Positions 31,736-40,661 of a stretch of 58,306 bases of DNA are shown one piece after another. The translations under genes and the position numbers were made by a program. The notes under the pieces are model-generated. The model was not told where the DNA came from. It did not search any database and was given only the letters and a program-made list of their open reading frames with translations. How positions within the stretch are numbered: the first letter of the stretch is position 1; each line of letters starts with the position of its first letter. Source of the stretch: a virus; the IMG/VR virus record IMGVR_UViG_3300005841_000038, positions 1 through 58,306 of that record; one strand, 5' to 3'.

Positions 31736-32100
31736 TCATCGAGCTGCCGTTTCGCCCCTCGGTCGCGCACTACCGGTTCGGCACGGCGATCGGCGATTTC
31801 GCGTACATCTTCGATGTGCACTGGAACTCGCGCGACAACTTCGATCCGGAAACCGGCAAGGCGGCGGGCGCGTGGTACTTCGCGGTGCGCGAGCAGAATC
31901 TCGAGCTCATCATCAGCAGCGTCAAGATCGTGCTCGGCACGTACCTCGGCCGGCGGCGCAACCATCGCCTGTTCCGTCAAGGCGTGTTCGTGGTCTGCGA
32001 CACCACCGGCAAGGGCAAGGAGGCGGGCTTCGACGATCTCGGCACGCGTGTTGTGGTCCGCTACATCCCGCAGAATGATCTCTTGGTGCTGACGAGGTAG
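31732..32100 (+). CDS. Baseplate plug-like protein (Pam3 gp18 / DUF6983-like)
   Basis: Protein of 122 residues from GTG 31732. IIELPFRPSVAHYRFGTAIG, then FDVHWNSRDNFDPETGKAAGAWYF and a basic loop fit the small baseplate plug family found before the hub gene in simple-baseplate myophages. Confidence 0.68.
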   Translation: MIIELPFRPSVAHYRFGTAIGDFAYIFDVHWNSRDNFDPETGKAAGAWYFAVREQNLELIISSVKIVLGTYLGRRRNHRLFRQGVFVVCDTTGKGKEAGFDDLGTRVVVRYIPQNDLLVLTR

Positions 32101-32102
32101 CC

Positions 32103-33020
32103 ATGGCGGTGCTGTTCGATCGCATCGTCCAGGTCACCGCGTTCTTGCAGCCGAGCGGCTTCGTCGGGTCCAACCCGCAATTCTTCGAGCGCACGGGAAC
32201 GGCGTTCGAGATCTTCTACGACAAGGGCAAGGGCAACCGGATCCAGTTCGAGGTCGAGAAGAACCTCAGCTCGACGCCCAACAAGTGCAAGATCAAGATC
32301 TCGAACCTGTCCGAACATTCGCGCGATGACTTCGAACGACTGCCGGTCGGCATCCAGCTCGCTGCCGGCTACGACGGCGTTGCGAAGCTCCTGTTTACCG
32401 GCGACCTGCACGAGTTCTTTTCCGAGCGGGATGGCACCGAGATCATCACCACGCTCATCGTCAAGGATGGACTCCGCGCCTACGCGCACGCGCGCATGAA
32501 TCGCAGCTACAAGGCGCCGATCACGGTCAAGCGCGTGCTCGAGGACGCAGCCAAATCGATGGGGCTCAAGCTGCCGCCCGAGACCGAGCAAACCACCGAG
32601 TTCAAGCAAGCGCTCGCGGTGGGCATCTCGGCGAGCGGGCCAACGCGTGACGTGCTGACCAGCCTGCTCGCGCCGTACGGCTATCGATGGTCGGTGCAAA
32701 ACGGCAAGCTCCTGGTGATCAAGAACGAGACGTTCGCGCCCGGCGACGTCATCCTCGTCAATCGGCAGACCGGGCTCATCGATTCGCCCAAGCTGACAAC
32801 GCCCGAGAAACCGCCGGCCAAGAAGCCGACGAAGAACAAACGGTATCGGGGCCCCGAGATCAAGTTTCAGTCGCAGCTGTACTCCGAGATCGCCCCAGGA
32901 CGACGCGTGCACCTGGACTCGGAGTTCTTCAATGTCGATCTCAAGGTGCTCGACGTGAAGCACTCCGGCGACACGCACGGGCAAGACTTCAACACCGACG
33001 TCTCAGCGAGGCCGCTATGA
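32103..33020 (+). CDS. Baseplate hub protein (gp27-like)
   Basis: Protein of 305 residues from ATG 32103. The features RIQFEVEKNLSSTPNKCKIKISNLSEHSR, FTGDLHEFFSERDGTE and later KVLDVKHSGDTHG... match trimeric hub proteins of simple contractile tails. It overlaps the spike gene by ATGA. The middle binds the spike. Confidence 0.78.
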   Translation: MAVLFDRIVQVTAFLQPSGFVGSNPQFFERTGTAFEIFYDKGKGNRIQFEVEKNLSSTPNKCKIKISNLSEHSRDDFERLPVGIQLAAGYDGVAKLLFTGDLHEFFSERDGTEIITTLIVKDGLRAYAHARMNRSYKAPITVKRVLEDAAKSMGLKLPPETEQTTEFKQALAVGISASGPTRDVLTSLLAPYGYRWSVQNGKLLVIKNETFAPGDVILVNRQTGLIDSPKLTTPEKPPAKKPTKNKRYRGPEIKFQSQLYSEIAPGRRVHLDSEFFNVDLKVLDVKHSGDTHGQDFNTDVSARPL

Positions 33021-33733
33021 GCGATGAGCCACGCGATCCCGGGCTCGAGGATATCTTCACGCTGGCCGTCGAGACGGCGCTCGCCAGCGCGCGCGTCATG
33101 CTGCCCGGCCGGGTGGTCTCGTACGACGCCGTGAAGCAGAGCGCATCGATCCAGCTCCTGCTCAAGGAGTCTCACCTCGCCGAGGACGATACGGTCACCG
33201 TCGAGGCGGTTGCCGAGCTGCAGGATGTGCCGGTGCGCCATATCGGCGGCGCGACCGGACGCATCACGGTTCCGGTCGTGAAGGGCGATACCGGAATGGT
33301 GATCTTCGCGAGCTCGTCGATCGCGCGTTGGAAGCTGATCGGCGGGCTCATCGACCCGGGCGACGCTCGCAAGCATCACATCAGCGATTGCGTGTTCGAG
33401 CCGGGCCTGCACGACTTCGCGCATGTGCCGACCACGGCGCCCACGGACGCGATTGTGACGCATGGCGAGACCCGGGTGGGCGGGCCGGTGGGCACCGAGA
33501 AGATGCTCCGCGCTGAGAGCTACCGGACGGCCGAGGATGCGCTCATCAATGCGATGACGGTCGCGTTTAACGCGATCCAGATTTATGCGGTGGCGATCAA
33601 GCCCGTTGCCGACCCCTCGAACGCGGCGACGCCTGCGCTGGTGACCGCGATGACCACGACCTGGACGGCTGCAGTAGCCGCCTTCACCGGCGCCGCAGCG
33701 ACGTATCTGGCTCAAAAGGGTCGCGTGCTGTAA
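33017..33733 (+). CDS. Gp138-type membrane-puncturing spike
   Basis: Protein of 238 residues from ATG 33017. The N-terminal OB-like segment (ARVMLPGRVVSYDAVKQSASIQLLL ... LQDVPVRHIGGATGRITVPV ... GDTGMVIFAS) is the Gp138 signature. The rest is Ala/Thr-rich. It is the tail tip that pierces the outer membrane; a Gram-negative host is implied. Confidence 0.8.
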   Translation: MSDEPRDPGLEDIFTLAVETALASARVMLPGRVVSYDAVKQSASIQLLLKESHLAEDDTVTVEAVAELQDVPVRHIGGATGRITVPVVKGDTGMVIFASSSIARWKLIGGLIDPGDARKHHISDCVFEPGLHDFAHVPTTAPTDAIVTHGETRVGGPVGTEKMLRAESYRTAEDALINAMTVAFNAIQIYAVAIKPVADPSNAATPALVTAMTTTWTAAVAAFTGAAATYLAQKGRVL

Positions 33734-33737
33734 TTCC

Positions 33738-33770
33738 CTGTCCACAGTTTGAGGCCGGCTCTTACCGTGG
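33738..33770 (+). promoter_or_regulatory. Late promoter candidate 4 (before baseplate wedge)
   Basis: TAATTCCCTGTCC with CTGTCC at 33738-33743, an 18-bp spacer, then TTACCGTGG at 33762-33770, six bases before ATG 33777. No ribosome binding site. Same bipartite motif as the others. Confidence 0.6.
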
Positions 33771-33776
33771 CAGCTA

Positions 33777-34175
33777 ATGGCGCTGCTCTCGACGGACCGC
33801 CTGGATCGCCGCCTCGATGCGAGCGGTGACATCTACGTCGGTCCGAACGGCAGCGAGGGGATCTCCGGGATCGATGGCGTCGCGCAGCTCATCGTCATCG
33901 CGCTCCGTCTGTTCAAGGAAGAGTGGTTTCTGAACCTGGACAAGGGGATGCCCTGGTACCAGGAGATCCTCGGCGAGAAGTTCAACGAGCAGCTCGTGCG
34001 CAAGCGCGTAGCCGAGGTCGTGCTCGCGGTGCCCGCAGTGACCGGCATCAGCTCGCTCTCGCTCATTTTCACGTCGGCGATCCGGCGGCTCGAGATCAAC
34101 CTCACCGTGCGGACACTGTTCGGTGACACGCCGCCCGACTTCATCCAGTTCGTGATCGGGGGAGGCAATGGCTGA
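33777..34175 (+). CDS. Baseplate wedge / sheath initiator (gp25-like)
   Basis: Protein of 132 residues from ATG 33777. DIYVGPNGSEGISGIDGVAQLI, LFKEEWFLNLDKGMPWYQEILG and IRRLEINLTVRT match gp25/W-like proteins that nucleate the sheath. Followed by the J-like gene as usual. Confidence 0.8.
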   Translation: MALLSTDRLDRRLDASGDIYVGPNGSEGISGIDGVAQLIVIALRLFKEEWFLNLDKGMPWYQEILGEKFNEQLVRKRVAEVVLAVPAVTGISSLSLIFTSAIRRLEINLTVRTLFGDTPPDFIQFVIGGGNG

Positions 34176-35511
34176 GTTCGGTCTTTTGCCGGAGGGCTTC
34201 GTACGGCCCACGATGTCCGAGATCCGGGCGGAGTTCGAGTCCGAGGTTCGCGGCGCGCTGGGCGCGAGTCAGCCGCTCGGCGATGACACGTTCGACGGCC
34301 ACCTGATCGGCGTCCTCTCGGAGCGGCTCGATCTGCTGTGGGAGATTGGGGAGATCTCGTTCTCGTCGATCGATCGCGACAAGGCGAGCGGCGATCAGCT
34401 GCGCGCGACTGGCGCGCTCACCGGCGCCCTCGAGCTCGAGGAGCAGTCATCCAAGGTCACCGAGACACTGTGCGGTGACGATGGTCAGGTGATCCCGTCC
34501 GGGACCACCATCTCGACGGCCAGCACCGGCCAACGCTTCGAGACGGCGAGCGATGCCACGCTCAGCCAGCTCGATGACTGGCTGCCCGATACCGCCTACG
34601 AGGTGGATGATCGGGTCACGAACAGCGATCGCTGCTACGTGTGCATCACCGCGGGCGTCAGCGATTCGTCCGGCGGGCCGACCACGACGGATCCCGACAT
34701 CGTCGACAACACGGCGCATTGGAAGTACCTCGGCGAAGGCCAGGCTGCCGTCGACGTCATCATGACGTCCATCGAGATCGGCAAGATCGTCGCGATCGCC
34801 GGCGACCTCACCGAGATCGAGACGCCAATCGGCGGGCTCAACACTGCGGTGAACCTGCTCGATGCTGACCTCGGCCGCGACAAGCAGACCGACGAATCGT
34901 TTCGCCTCCTCGTCGAAGCCGAGCTCGCCACGCCAGGCACGGGCACGCCGGACGCGGTGCGCGCGGCGCTTCTCGAGCTATCCGGCGTGACCAATGCGCA
35001 CGTGTTCTACAACAACACTGACGAGACGGACGAGAGCACCGGACTGCCGCCGCATTCGACGGAGTGTCTTGTCCAGGGCGGTGACGATCAAGACATCTGG
35101 GATTGCCTGTGGGCGAACGTCCCGCTCGGTATCACGACCATCGGCACCGAGGACGGATTCGCAACGGACGCCGAGGGCAACGCGCAGCCGGTGTCGTTCT
35201 CGCGCCAAGAGGATATCGACATCTACATCATCGTCGATCTCATCGAAGACCCGACGGAGTATCAGGGCGACGATGCGGTGAAGGCGGCCATCGTTGCGTG
35301 GGGCGACGCGCAAAAGACCGGCAAGGATGCCGTGGCCTCAGCGATCGGCGCGCAGGCGTTCACGGTCGCGGGCGTGCTCGACGTCACCAGCGTCAAGATC
35401 GGCACGGCGCCAGCTCCGGGCACGAGCGACACGGTCGACATCAGTCCGCGTCAGCTCGCTATCTACGACACGAGCCGGATCACCGTGAACACCACCGACG
35501 GCACGCCGTAG
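34168..35511 (+). CDS. Baseplate J-like wedge protein with inserted chitin-binding-like module
   Basis: Protein of 447 residues from ATG 34168. Typical J-like start (EGFVRPTMSEIRAEFESEVR ... LGDDTFDGHLIGVLSERLDLLWE) and the usual DESFRLLVEAELATPGTGTPDAVRAAL core. Between them, residues about 135-195 (DWLPDTAYEVDDRVTNSDRC ... NTAHWKYLGEG) resemble a carbohydrate-binding module of the CBM5/12 type, with W...Y..GD.V...Y.C spacing. An inserted sugar-binding domain in a wedge protein is unusual and may add host contact. Confidence 0.78.
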   Translation: MAEFGLLPEGFVRPTMSEIRAEFESEVRGALGASQPLGDDTFDGHLIGVLSERLDLLWEIGEISFSSIDRDKASGDQLRATGALTGALELEEQSSKVTETLCGDDGQVIPSGTTISTASTGQRFETASDATLSQLDDWLPDTAYEVDDRVTNSDRCYVCITAGVSDSSGGPTTTDPDIVDNTAHWKYLGEGQAAVDVIMTSIEIGKIVAIAGDLTEIETPIGGLNTAVNLLDADLGRDKQTDESFRLLVEAELATPGTGTPDAVRAALLELSGVTNAHVFYNNTDETDESTGLPPHSTECLVQGGDDQDIWDCLWANVPLGITTIGTEDGFATDAEGNAQPVSFSRQEDIDIYIIVDLIEDPTEYQGDDAVKAAIVAWGDAQKTGKDAVASAIGAQAFTVAGVLDVTSVKIGTAPAPGTSDTVDISPRQLAIYDTSRITVNTTDGTP

Positions 35512-35520
35512 GGAGGCAGC

Positions 35521-37728
35521 ATGCGTAACTCAACTTCGAGGACACTCGCGATCGCGGCCGGCGCAGCACTGATCGCGATGACGATTGTTGCGTGGGGTGG
35601 GGGCACGGTGATCACCGGGCCGACCGCGGTCCCGAACAACAGCATCACGAACGCCAAGCTCCGTGACTCTGCGGCGCTCAGCGTGATCGGTCGCTCGGCG
35701 AACAGCACCGGCGATCCAGGCGACATCGCCGCATCATCCGACGGCGATGTGCTTCGCAGGAGTGGCACCACGCTTGGCTTTGGCGCGATCCCGGAATCGA
35801 GCGTCACGGGTCTGACATCCGATCTATCCGGCAAGGTCCCGACGACACGCACGCTCACGGCCGGCACCGGACTATCGGGCGGCGGCGATTTGTCCATGGA
35901 TCGGACGTTCACGGTCAGCATCGCGGGCGCGAGCTGCGCATCCAGCGAGGCCGTCACGGCGATCAGCTCTACAGGCACGGGCACGTGTTCGACGGTCGGC
36001 GACATCACGTCGGTGGTCGCCGGTACCGGGCTCAGTGGCGGCGCGACGAGCGGCGCGGCTACGCTAGACGTCAACATCGCCGGCGCGTCGTGCTCGGCAG
36101 GCTCATTCCTGTCCGCGCTCGGAGCGACCGGCACGGGCACGTGCACGGCGGCGATTGCAGCGAGCTCAGCTAATGTGATCGCGAAGTACAGCGGCGCAAA
36201 CGCGATCGCGGGATCGCTCCTTACCGACGACGGCACCACGTTTGCCATCAACAGCAACAAACTGACGGTTACCGAGGCGAGCGGCAACACGACGATCGCT
36301 GGCACGCTGGCACTTACGCCGATGACGTCGGGCTCGGTGCTGTTCGCCGGCACGAGCGGCGTGGTCTCTCAGGACAACACGGCCTTCAAGTGGGACAACT
36401 CAGGCAAGACGCTGACGATCACGTCACCGTCGGGCACGGCGATCGGCGCGCTCAGCAACTCGAGTTCAGCCGGCACGATGTACATCGAGAACACGAACTC
36501 ATCCGGGCCCAGCGATTTCTACGCCACCAACAACTCCGGCACAGCGGAGATTTCGTTTGGATACGGCAACGCGAGTTACTCGGATTCCGCTCGAGCCGGC
36601 AAGGGCTACGTCTGGCGCAACACCGGCGTCAACCTGGTGTTCGCGCGCACCGGAGTGACGGACGCGACGCTGTTCTCGAACGGCAATCTCAACATCGGCT
36701 CGTCGACGTCGGATCCAGGCGTGCTCCTGAATGTGCAGGGCGCGGCCTCGACGACGGGCGCCGTAACGCTCGGCGACGCGACCACCGATCGTCACACCAG
36801 CAACGGCGGCTTCGACGCCTACGAGACGACCGGCAGCACATTTCCCGGGCTCGATTCCACGACGAACTCCAACATCGCCGTTTGGGACACCACTGCACAA
36901 ACGACCGGTGTCGGCGGCGGGATCCTGTTCCTCGGCAAATACACCAACAGCGGAAACTACGCGGGTGCCGCTGGCATCAAGATGATGAAAACGAATTCGA
37001 CGGATAACAACTATTCGTTCGATCTCGTCTTGGGCACGCGTGCGAACGGGGGAAACCTTGCGGAGGTGCTTCGCCTGCTCAGTACAGGTGCGGCGAATTT
37101 CGTCGGCGACCTGACAGTCGCAACCAACAAATTCACGGTCACCGCCAGCACTGGCAACGTGGTTTCTGGACAGGTTGACGGCGCCAGTCTACGATCGGTT
37201 GTCGCGAGCAACAGCGCCGGTCTGGTAGTTGGGACATCGAGCAAGAGTTGGACCTGGTACCCGTCAGGCACGAGCCTTGTGCTGTTCGAGTACAACACGA
37301 CGGTCGGCGCAGGCGGCGGGAACGATCGGCTAACCATCGCCGCTGGCGGCGCCATAACGGACGCAGGCGATTTCCTCGTCAACGGCAACACGACGCTCGG
37401 CAACGCCAATGCCGATCTGACCACCGTGTTCGGCCACATGCTCTACAACGGCACTGCGCCATCCAAGAGCGCCGGCTGCGATGGCTCGGGTGCTGCGACT
37501 GTCACCGGCACCGATGCCGCGTTTCACTCGACGACGGGCACCGGGGCTACCGCGTGCACATGGACGTTCTCGCGCACGTACACGGTCGCGCCGACGTGCA
37601 CCGTGTTCGTTGAGGGCGGCGGAGCGAATCCGACCTGCACGATCTCGGCGACCGCGATCACGTGCACCGTAGCGGCCGCGTCGACGGTCTACCACTGGAT
37701 GTGCGCGACTAGCTCCGGTGGCGCGTAA
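35521..37728 (+). CDS. Tail fibre with hydrophobic N-terminus
   Basis: Protein of 735 residues from ATG 35521 with GGGAGG upstream. It has Ser/Thr/Gly/Ala-rich beta repeats typical of fibres (VPNNSITNAKLRDSAALSVIG, GTGLSGGGDLSMDRTFTVS). The first 30 residues (TSRTLAIAAGAALIAMTIVAWGG) look like a signal peptide or membrane anchor, which is odd for a virion protein. C-terminal cysteines may form disulphides. No intramolecular-chaperone or DGR repeat is seen. It probably determines host binding. Confidence 0.72.
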   Translation: MRNSTSRTLAIAAGAALIAMTIVAWGGGTVITGPTAVPNNSITNAKLRDSAALSVIGRSANSTGDPGDIAASSDGDVLRRSGTTLGFGAIPESSVTGLTSDLSGKVPTTRTLTAGTGLSGGGDLSMDRTFTVSIAGASCASSEAVTAISSTGTGTCSTVGDITSVVAGTGLSGGATSGAATLDVNIAGASCSAGSFLSALGATGTGTCTAAIAASSANVIAKYSGANAIAGSLLTDDGTTFAINSNKLTVTEASGNTTIAGTLALTPMTSGSVLFAGTSGVVSQDNTAFKWDNSGKTLTITSPSGTAIGALSNSSSAGTMYIENTNSSGPSDFYATNNSGTAEISFGYGNASYSDSARAGKGYVWRNTGVNLVFARTGVTDATLFSNGNLNIGSSTSDPGVLLNVQGAASTTGAVTLGDATTDRHTSNGGFDAYETTGSTFPGLDSTTNSNIAVWDTTAQTTGVGGGILFLGKYTNSGNYAGAAGIKMMKTNSTDNNYSFDLVLGTRANGGNLAEVLRLLSTGAANFVGDLTVATNKFTVTASTGNVVSGQVDGASLRSVVASNSAGLVVGTSSKSWTWYPSGTSLVLFEYNTTVGAGGGNDRLTIAAGGAITDAGDFLVNGNTTLGNANADLTTVFGHMLYNGTAPSKSAGCDGSGAATVTGTDAAFHSTTGTGATACTWTFSRTYTVAPTCTVFVEGGGANPTCTISATAITCTVAAASTVYHWMCATSSGGA

Positions 37729-38702
37729 TGCTGCTCGGTGAAACAGATCCAGATGCTCGCCACGTCGGACCGCTGCACGCGGTCGATGGTGATGGCAATC
37801 CCGTGCTCGGCGAGGACTTCTCGGGGGCGGGCGAGCTCGAGATCAAGGTGGCCGGCGGTGCGTTCGGGGCTGCCCTCGGGACCATCGTCGAGACGGGGAG
37901 CGGTTACTACTACTACCTGGCGACCGCAGCCGACGCGCTCGTCGGGCCCTGGATCGAAATCAAGATCGCCGGCGTGTGTCAGGAGTTCACGCTTCGCGAG
38001 GACGTTGCCGCGCAGCTTGGCGGCATCATCGCAGGCGAGACCGATCCCGACCTGCTTGTGATCGGCTCGCTCCGCTTCATCGATGCTGATGGCAATCCGC
38101 TCGGTGCGGCCGACATCGCCGCGGCGACCAAAGAGGTCAGCATCAACGGTGCTGCGCTCGGCGCGCCCGCGGGCACGTTCTCGTGCGTCGATGACGGCTA
38201 TCTCGATTACATCGCCGATCCGACCGAAGTCACCGATCGTGGTTGGGTTGCTGTTCGGATCTCCGGCACGTGTCAGGAGATCATGTTCCGCGAAGACATC
38301 GTCGTAGAGGCCAAGAACGCGACGGCGCCCGAGATCGAGATCGTCTCGCCGACCCCAGGCGTTGCACCAGGGCAGCCGGGCGGCTTTCCTGCTTCGCGCC
38401 GCGCGGCTGAGCGAACGCCGATCGTCCTGCGCATCACGGATGACGCGCCTGGCCTCGGCTACATCGAGGTGGCCGTGCGCTTCTATGGCTCGCAGGCCGA
38501 GCTCGATGCCGATGAGAACGGCGTCGAGGAAACGGTGTTTCGCAAGGGCCAGTTCCGCGGCAAGCACGTCGCGAGCTCGTACGTCGAAGACATCGACGAC
38601 GGCGTCGAGCTCCACGTGTTCCGTGATGGCGGATGGCTCGGACGGTTCATCAAGTTCGCCGTCGACCCGATCGACGAGGATGGCAATCTGACCAATGCCT
38701 GA
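37728..38702 (+). CDS. Tail-associated protein with tandem repeat
   Basis: Protein of 324 residues from ATG 37728 (TAATG overlap). Two copies of an about 95-residue unit: GETDPDARHVGPLHAVDGDG ... QEFTLREDV, and GETDPDLLVIGSLRFIDADG ... QEIMFREDI. A C-terminal fibronectin-like stretch follows (APGLGYIEVAVRFYGSQAEL). Likely a fibre-attached or baseplate-attached domain set. Confidence 0.65.
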   Translation: MLLGETDPDARHVGPLHAVDGDGNPVLGEDFSGAGELEIKVAGGAFGAALGTIVETGSGYYYYLATAADALVGPWIEIKIAGVCQEFTLREDVAAQLGGIIAGETDPDLLVIGSLRFIDADGNPLGAADIAAATKEVSINGAALGAPAGTFSCVDDGYLDYIADPTEVTDRGWVAVRISGTCQEIMFREDIVVEAKNATAPEIEIVSPTPGVAPGQPGGFPASRRAAERTPIVLRITDDAPGLGYIEVAVRFYGSQAELDADENGVEETVFRKGQFRGKHVASSYVEDIDDGVELHVFRDGGWLGRFIKFAVDPIDEDGNLTNA

Positions 38703-39423
38703 GTATGTCTGGGAGCTCCCACCACTCCTCCCCGAGTCGCCCGAGCCGGCCACCGAGGTCACCGGCATGGCGCGCGCTCATGCCGACGAGGCGGTCGAGC
38801 GGCTCGCGCTGCAGTTCCGCAAGCCGCGCATGATCGCGCTCGTGCGTGCGTACTGCGCGCCCATGCAGGCCCTCGAGCAGGCGTTCGTCGATCTGATCAC
38901 CAAGCGCACCATCGAGGATGCCACCGGCGTGACCCTCGAGCTCCTGGCCAAGCTGGTTGGCCAGCGACTGATCCTCGACCTCGACGAGGACACGCTCCGC
39001 TCGTTCATTCGTGCGCGCATCCGCACCAACCGGTCGAGCGGCATGGGCGATCAGATCCTACGCATTGCGCGGCTCGTGCTCACAGACTACGCCAACCGCG
39101 ACGAAGTCATCGCAGAGGGCACGCTATCGCTCGTAGTAAGCAATCTCGGCACGGCCGGGTATAGCCTTCGGGTCAACGGGATCGATCTGACGTGGGAGCT
39201 CGCTACCGTCCTGGCCGTGGACTTCTTGCGCGTCGCGACCGGCGACGGCATCCGCTCGATCCTGGAGTTCGATGTCCAGCTCGATGACGAATTCGACGCT
39301 CACGACTCGGCATTTACGCTCGACGACGCCTCCGATCCAGGCTCGGTCACGGAGGGCGCCGGGCTTGCTGATGCCAGCGAGGGCGAGGATGTCGGCGGCT
39401 ATCTTGCAGCCGTGATCAGCTAA
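38695..39423 (+). CDS. Baseplate protein (DUF2612-like)
   Basis: Protein of 242 residues from ATG 38695. ALQFRKPRMIALVRAYCAPM, VDLITKRTIEDATGVTLELLAKLVGQRL and FIRARIRTNRSSGMGDQIL match the DUF2612 family that closes the baseplate gene run. The C-terminal 40 residues are acidic and Ser/Gly-rich. Confidence 0.75.
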   Translation: MPEYVWELPPLLPESPEPATEVTGMARAHADEAVERLALQFRKPRMIALVRAYCAPMQALEQAFVDLITKRTIEDATGVTLELLAKLVGQRLILDLDEDTLRSFIRARIRTNRSSGMGDQILRIARLVLTDYANRDEVIAEGTLSLVVSNLGTAGYSLRVNGIDLTWELATVLAVDFLRVATGDGIRSILEFDVQLDDEFDAHDSAFTLDDASDPGSVTEGAGLADASEGEDVGGYLAAVIS

Positions 39424-39425
39424 TC

Positions 39426-39458
39426 CTGTCCCAGCGTTTGGGGCGTCGCACATCATCG
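39426..39458 (+). promoter_or_regulatory. Late promoter candidate 5 (before fibre-like gene)
   Basis: TAATCCTGTCC with CTGTCC at 39426-39431, an 18-bp spacer, then ACATCATCG at 39450-39458, five bases before ATG 39464. The downstream box is the most divergent of the six. Confidence 0.5.
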
Positions 39459-39463
39459 CCACG

Positions 39464-40111
39464 ATGCCGACGAAGCCTGATGATCTGCCGGTATGGGCGA
39501 CCGATGACAGCTACCCAGCTGGCGCGCAGCCGTGGGCCGAGTCGGACACGAAGATCGAACCGCTGTCCGGCAAGCAGGCCGAAGGCTTCGAGCCCCGTGA
39601 GAAGCCTGGCGCTCAAACCCTCAACTGGCTGTTCAACCTGATCTACAAGTGGCTCGCGTGGGCCAACGCGATCCCCGAGACGATCATCGTCCCGCTGATT
39701 CCGAACATCCGTTACGACGAGTTCCCGGACAGCTTGACCGGTCAGATCAACGGCAACGCGAGCGGGATGTTCGAAGTAGAGATCAGCGACACGTACCCGA
39801 CGTGGCAGATCACGCTCTCGCTGCCGATCGGTTCCGAGATCCAAGGCGTGCGCGCCTGGTGGGATACTGGTGCTGCCACTTTCCTAAAGGTGACGCTCGC
39901 GCGCAAGGAGATCCTCGGCATCGGCTACGACGTGATTGCGACGGTCATCGCCGACGGAGTGGGCGGCGTCGAGATGGACGAGGCGACGGGCCTCAGCCAC
40001 GAAGTCGAGAGCGGCTGGCAATACATCATGCTATTCACGCGCGATTCGGGCACAGATCAGATGTTCATCTACAATTCGGAAATCGACATCCTGCGCTATG
40101 CGCACGTCTAG
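39464..40111 (+). CDS. Tail fibre-like protein
   Basis: Protein of 215 residues from ATG 39464. The N-terminal LPVWATDDSYPAGAQPW ... GFEPREKPGAQTLNWLFN is a fibre attachment motif common at tail-fibre N-termini. The rest is a beta-rich domain, too short for a full fibre, so it may be an adaptor or a second small receptor-binding protein. Confidence 0.65.
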   Translation: MPTKPDDLPVWATDDSYPAGAQPWAESDTKIEPLSGKQAEGFEPREKPGAQTLNWLFNLIYKWLAWANAIPETIIVPLIPNIRYDEFPDSLTGQINGNASGMFEVEISDTYPTWQITLSLPIGSEIQGVRAWWDTGAATFLKVTLARKEILGIGYDVIATVIADGVGGVEMDEATGLSHEVESGWQYIMLFTRDSGTDQMFIYNSEIDILRYAHV

Positions 40112-40452
40112 CGAAAGCATATTCCGGTCTGTGGCAGATTGCCGATGATCGTTTTGGTTTGAACAGTCGTGACGCCCAACGGGATGACTGACTTGAATCG
40201 ATCGGGCATCAAGATCCAGATGCCAACGTTTGCGGCGATGGCCGTGGCGAAGTAGAAGTCGACTCGCTCCACGGATGGCTTAGCCCCGAGCATGGGGTTG
40301 TTTTCGAAGGTGCCGCGCCAGCCAACCTCAGCTCGAGAGCGGGTCTGGGCCCAGTCGCACGCGAGGCTCGCGCTGCTGGCGAGCAAGGTTGCCCGGTTGA
40401 CGTGCGTACAGCCAGAGGTCAGTAGCAGCGCGATGACAGCAATTCTCAGCAC
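40108..40452 (-). CDS. Lipoprotein moron (superinfection-exclusion candidate)
   Basis: Protein of 114 residues on the reverse strand inside the rightward late region, from GTG 40452. Signal peptide with lipobox LRIAVIALLLTSGC: lipidated Cys at residue 15. No Asp follows the Cys, so sorting to the outer membrane is likely. The mature part (WRGTFENNPMLGAKPSVERVDFYFATAIAAN) has one hydrophobic stretch. Single reversed lipoprotein genes beside lysis genes often block superinfection; here that is inference. Confidence 0.7.
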   Translation of the reverse strand: MLRIAVIALLLTSGCTHVNRATLLASSASLACDWAQTRSRAEVGWRGTFENNPMLGAKPSVERVDFYFATAIAANVGIWILMPDRFKSVIPLGVTTVQTKTIIGNLPQTGICFR

Positions 40453-40661
40453 ACATAAATGGTAGTCCGTACCAGGAAAGCAGCAATCAGCTAACTATGC
40501 AGGATACCCCGCTGATATCCGCGTAACAGGAAATCTACACACCATAACGAGGTGTCAGAGTATGAATGTAAATGCCAAACATATGGGCTATCTATCGCAG
40601 GCGCGTTGCGGCATCGGTAACCCTGTCCGCGCACTTAGTGCGTCCGTAGCGTGGTAGGGGC
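40453..40661. other. AT-richer intergenic gap (moron / lysis boundary)
   Basis: The 209-bp gap has visibly lower GC than the rest of the window, a mark of the moron boundary. It must contain the promoter for the reversed lipoprotein gene, though I see no clear -35/-10 pair. Late promoter candidate 6 is at its right end. Confidence 0.5.
40623..40654 (+). promoter_or_regulatory. Late promoter candidate 6 (before lysis block)
   Basis: TAACCCTGTCC with CTGTCC at 40623-40628, a 17-bp spacer containing a CGCAC-TTA-GTGCG hairpin, then GTAGCGTGG at 40646-40654, seven bases before ATG 40662. TAAC here is noncoding, so the motif is conserved independent of stop codons. Confidence 0.6.

Noticed and set aside
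40562-40657. 31-codon ORF in the AT-richer gap
   Set aside because: Very short, no family, and it overlaps the late promoter motif; a ribosome-binding-site-like GAGGTG upstream is not enough.
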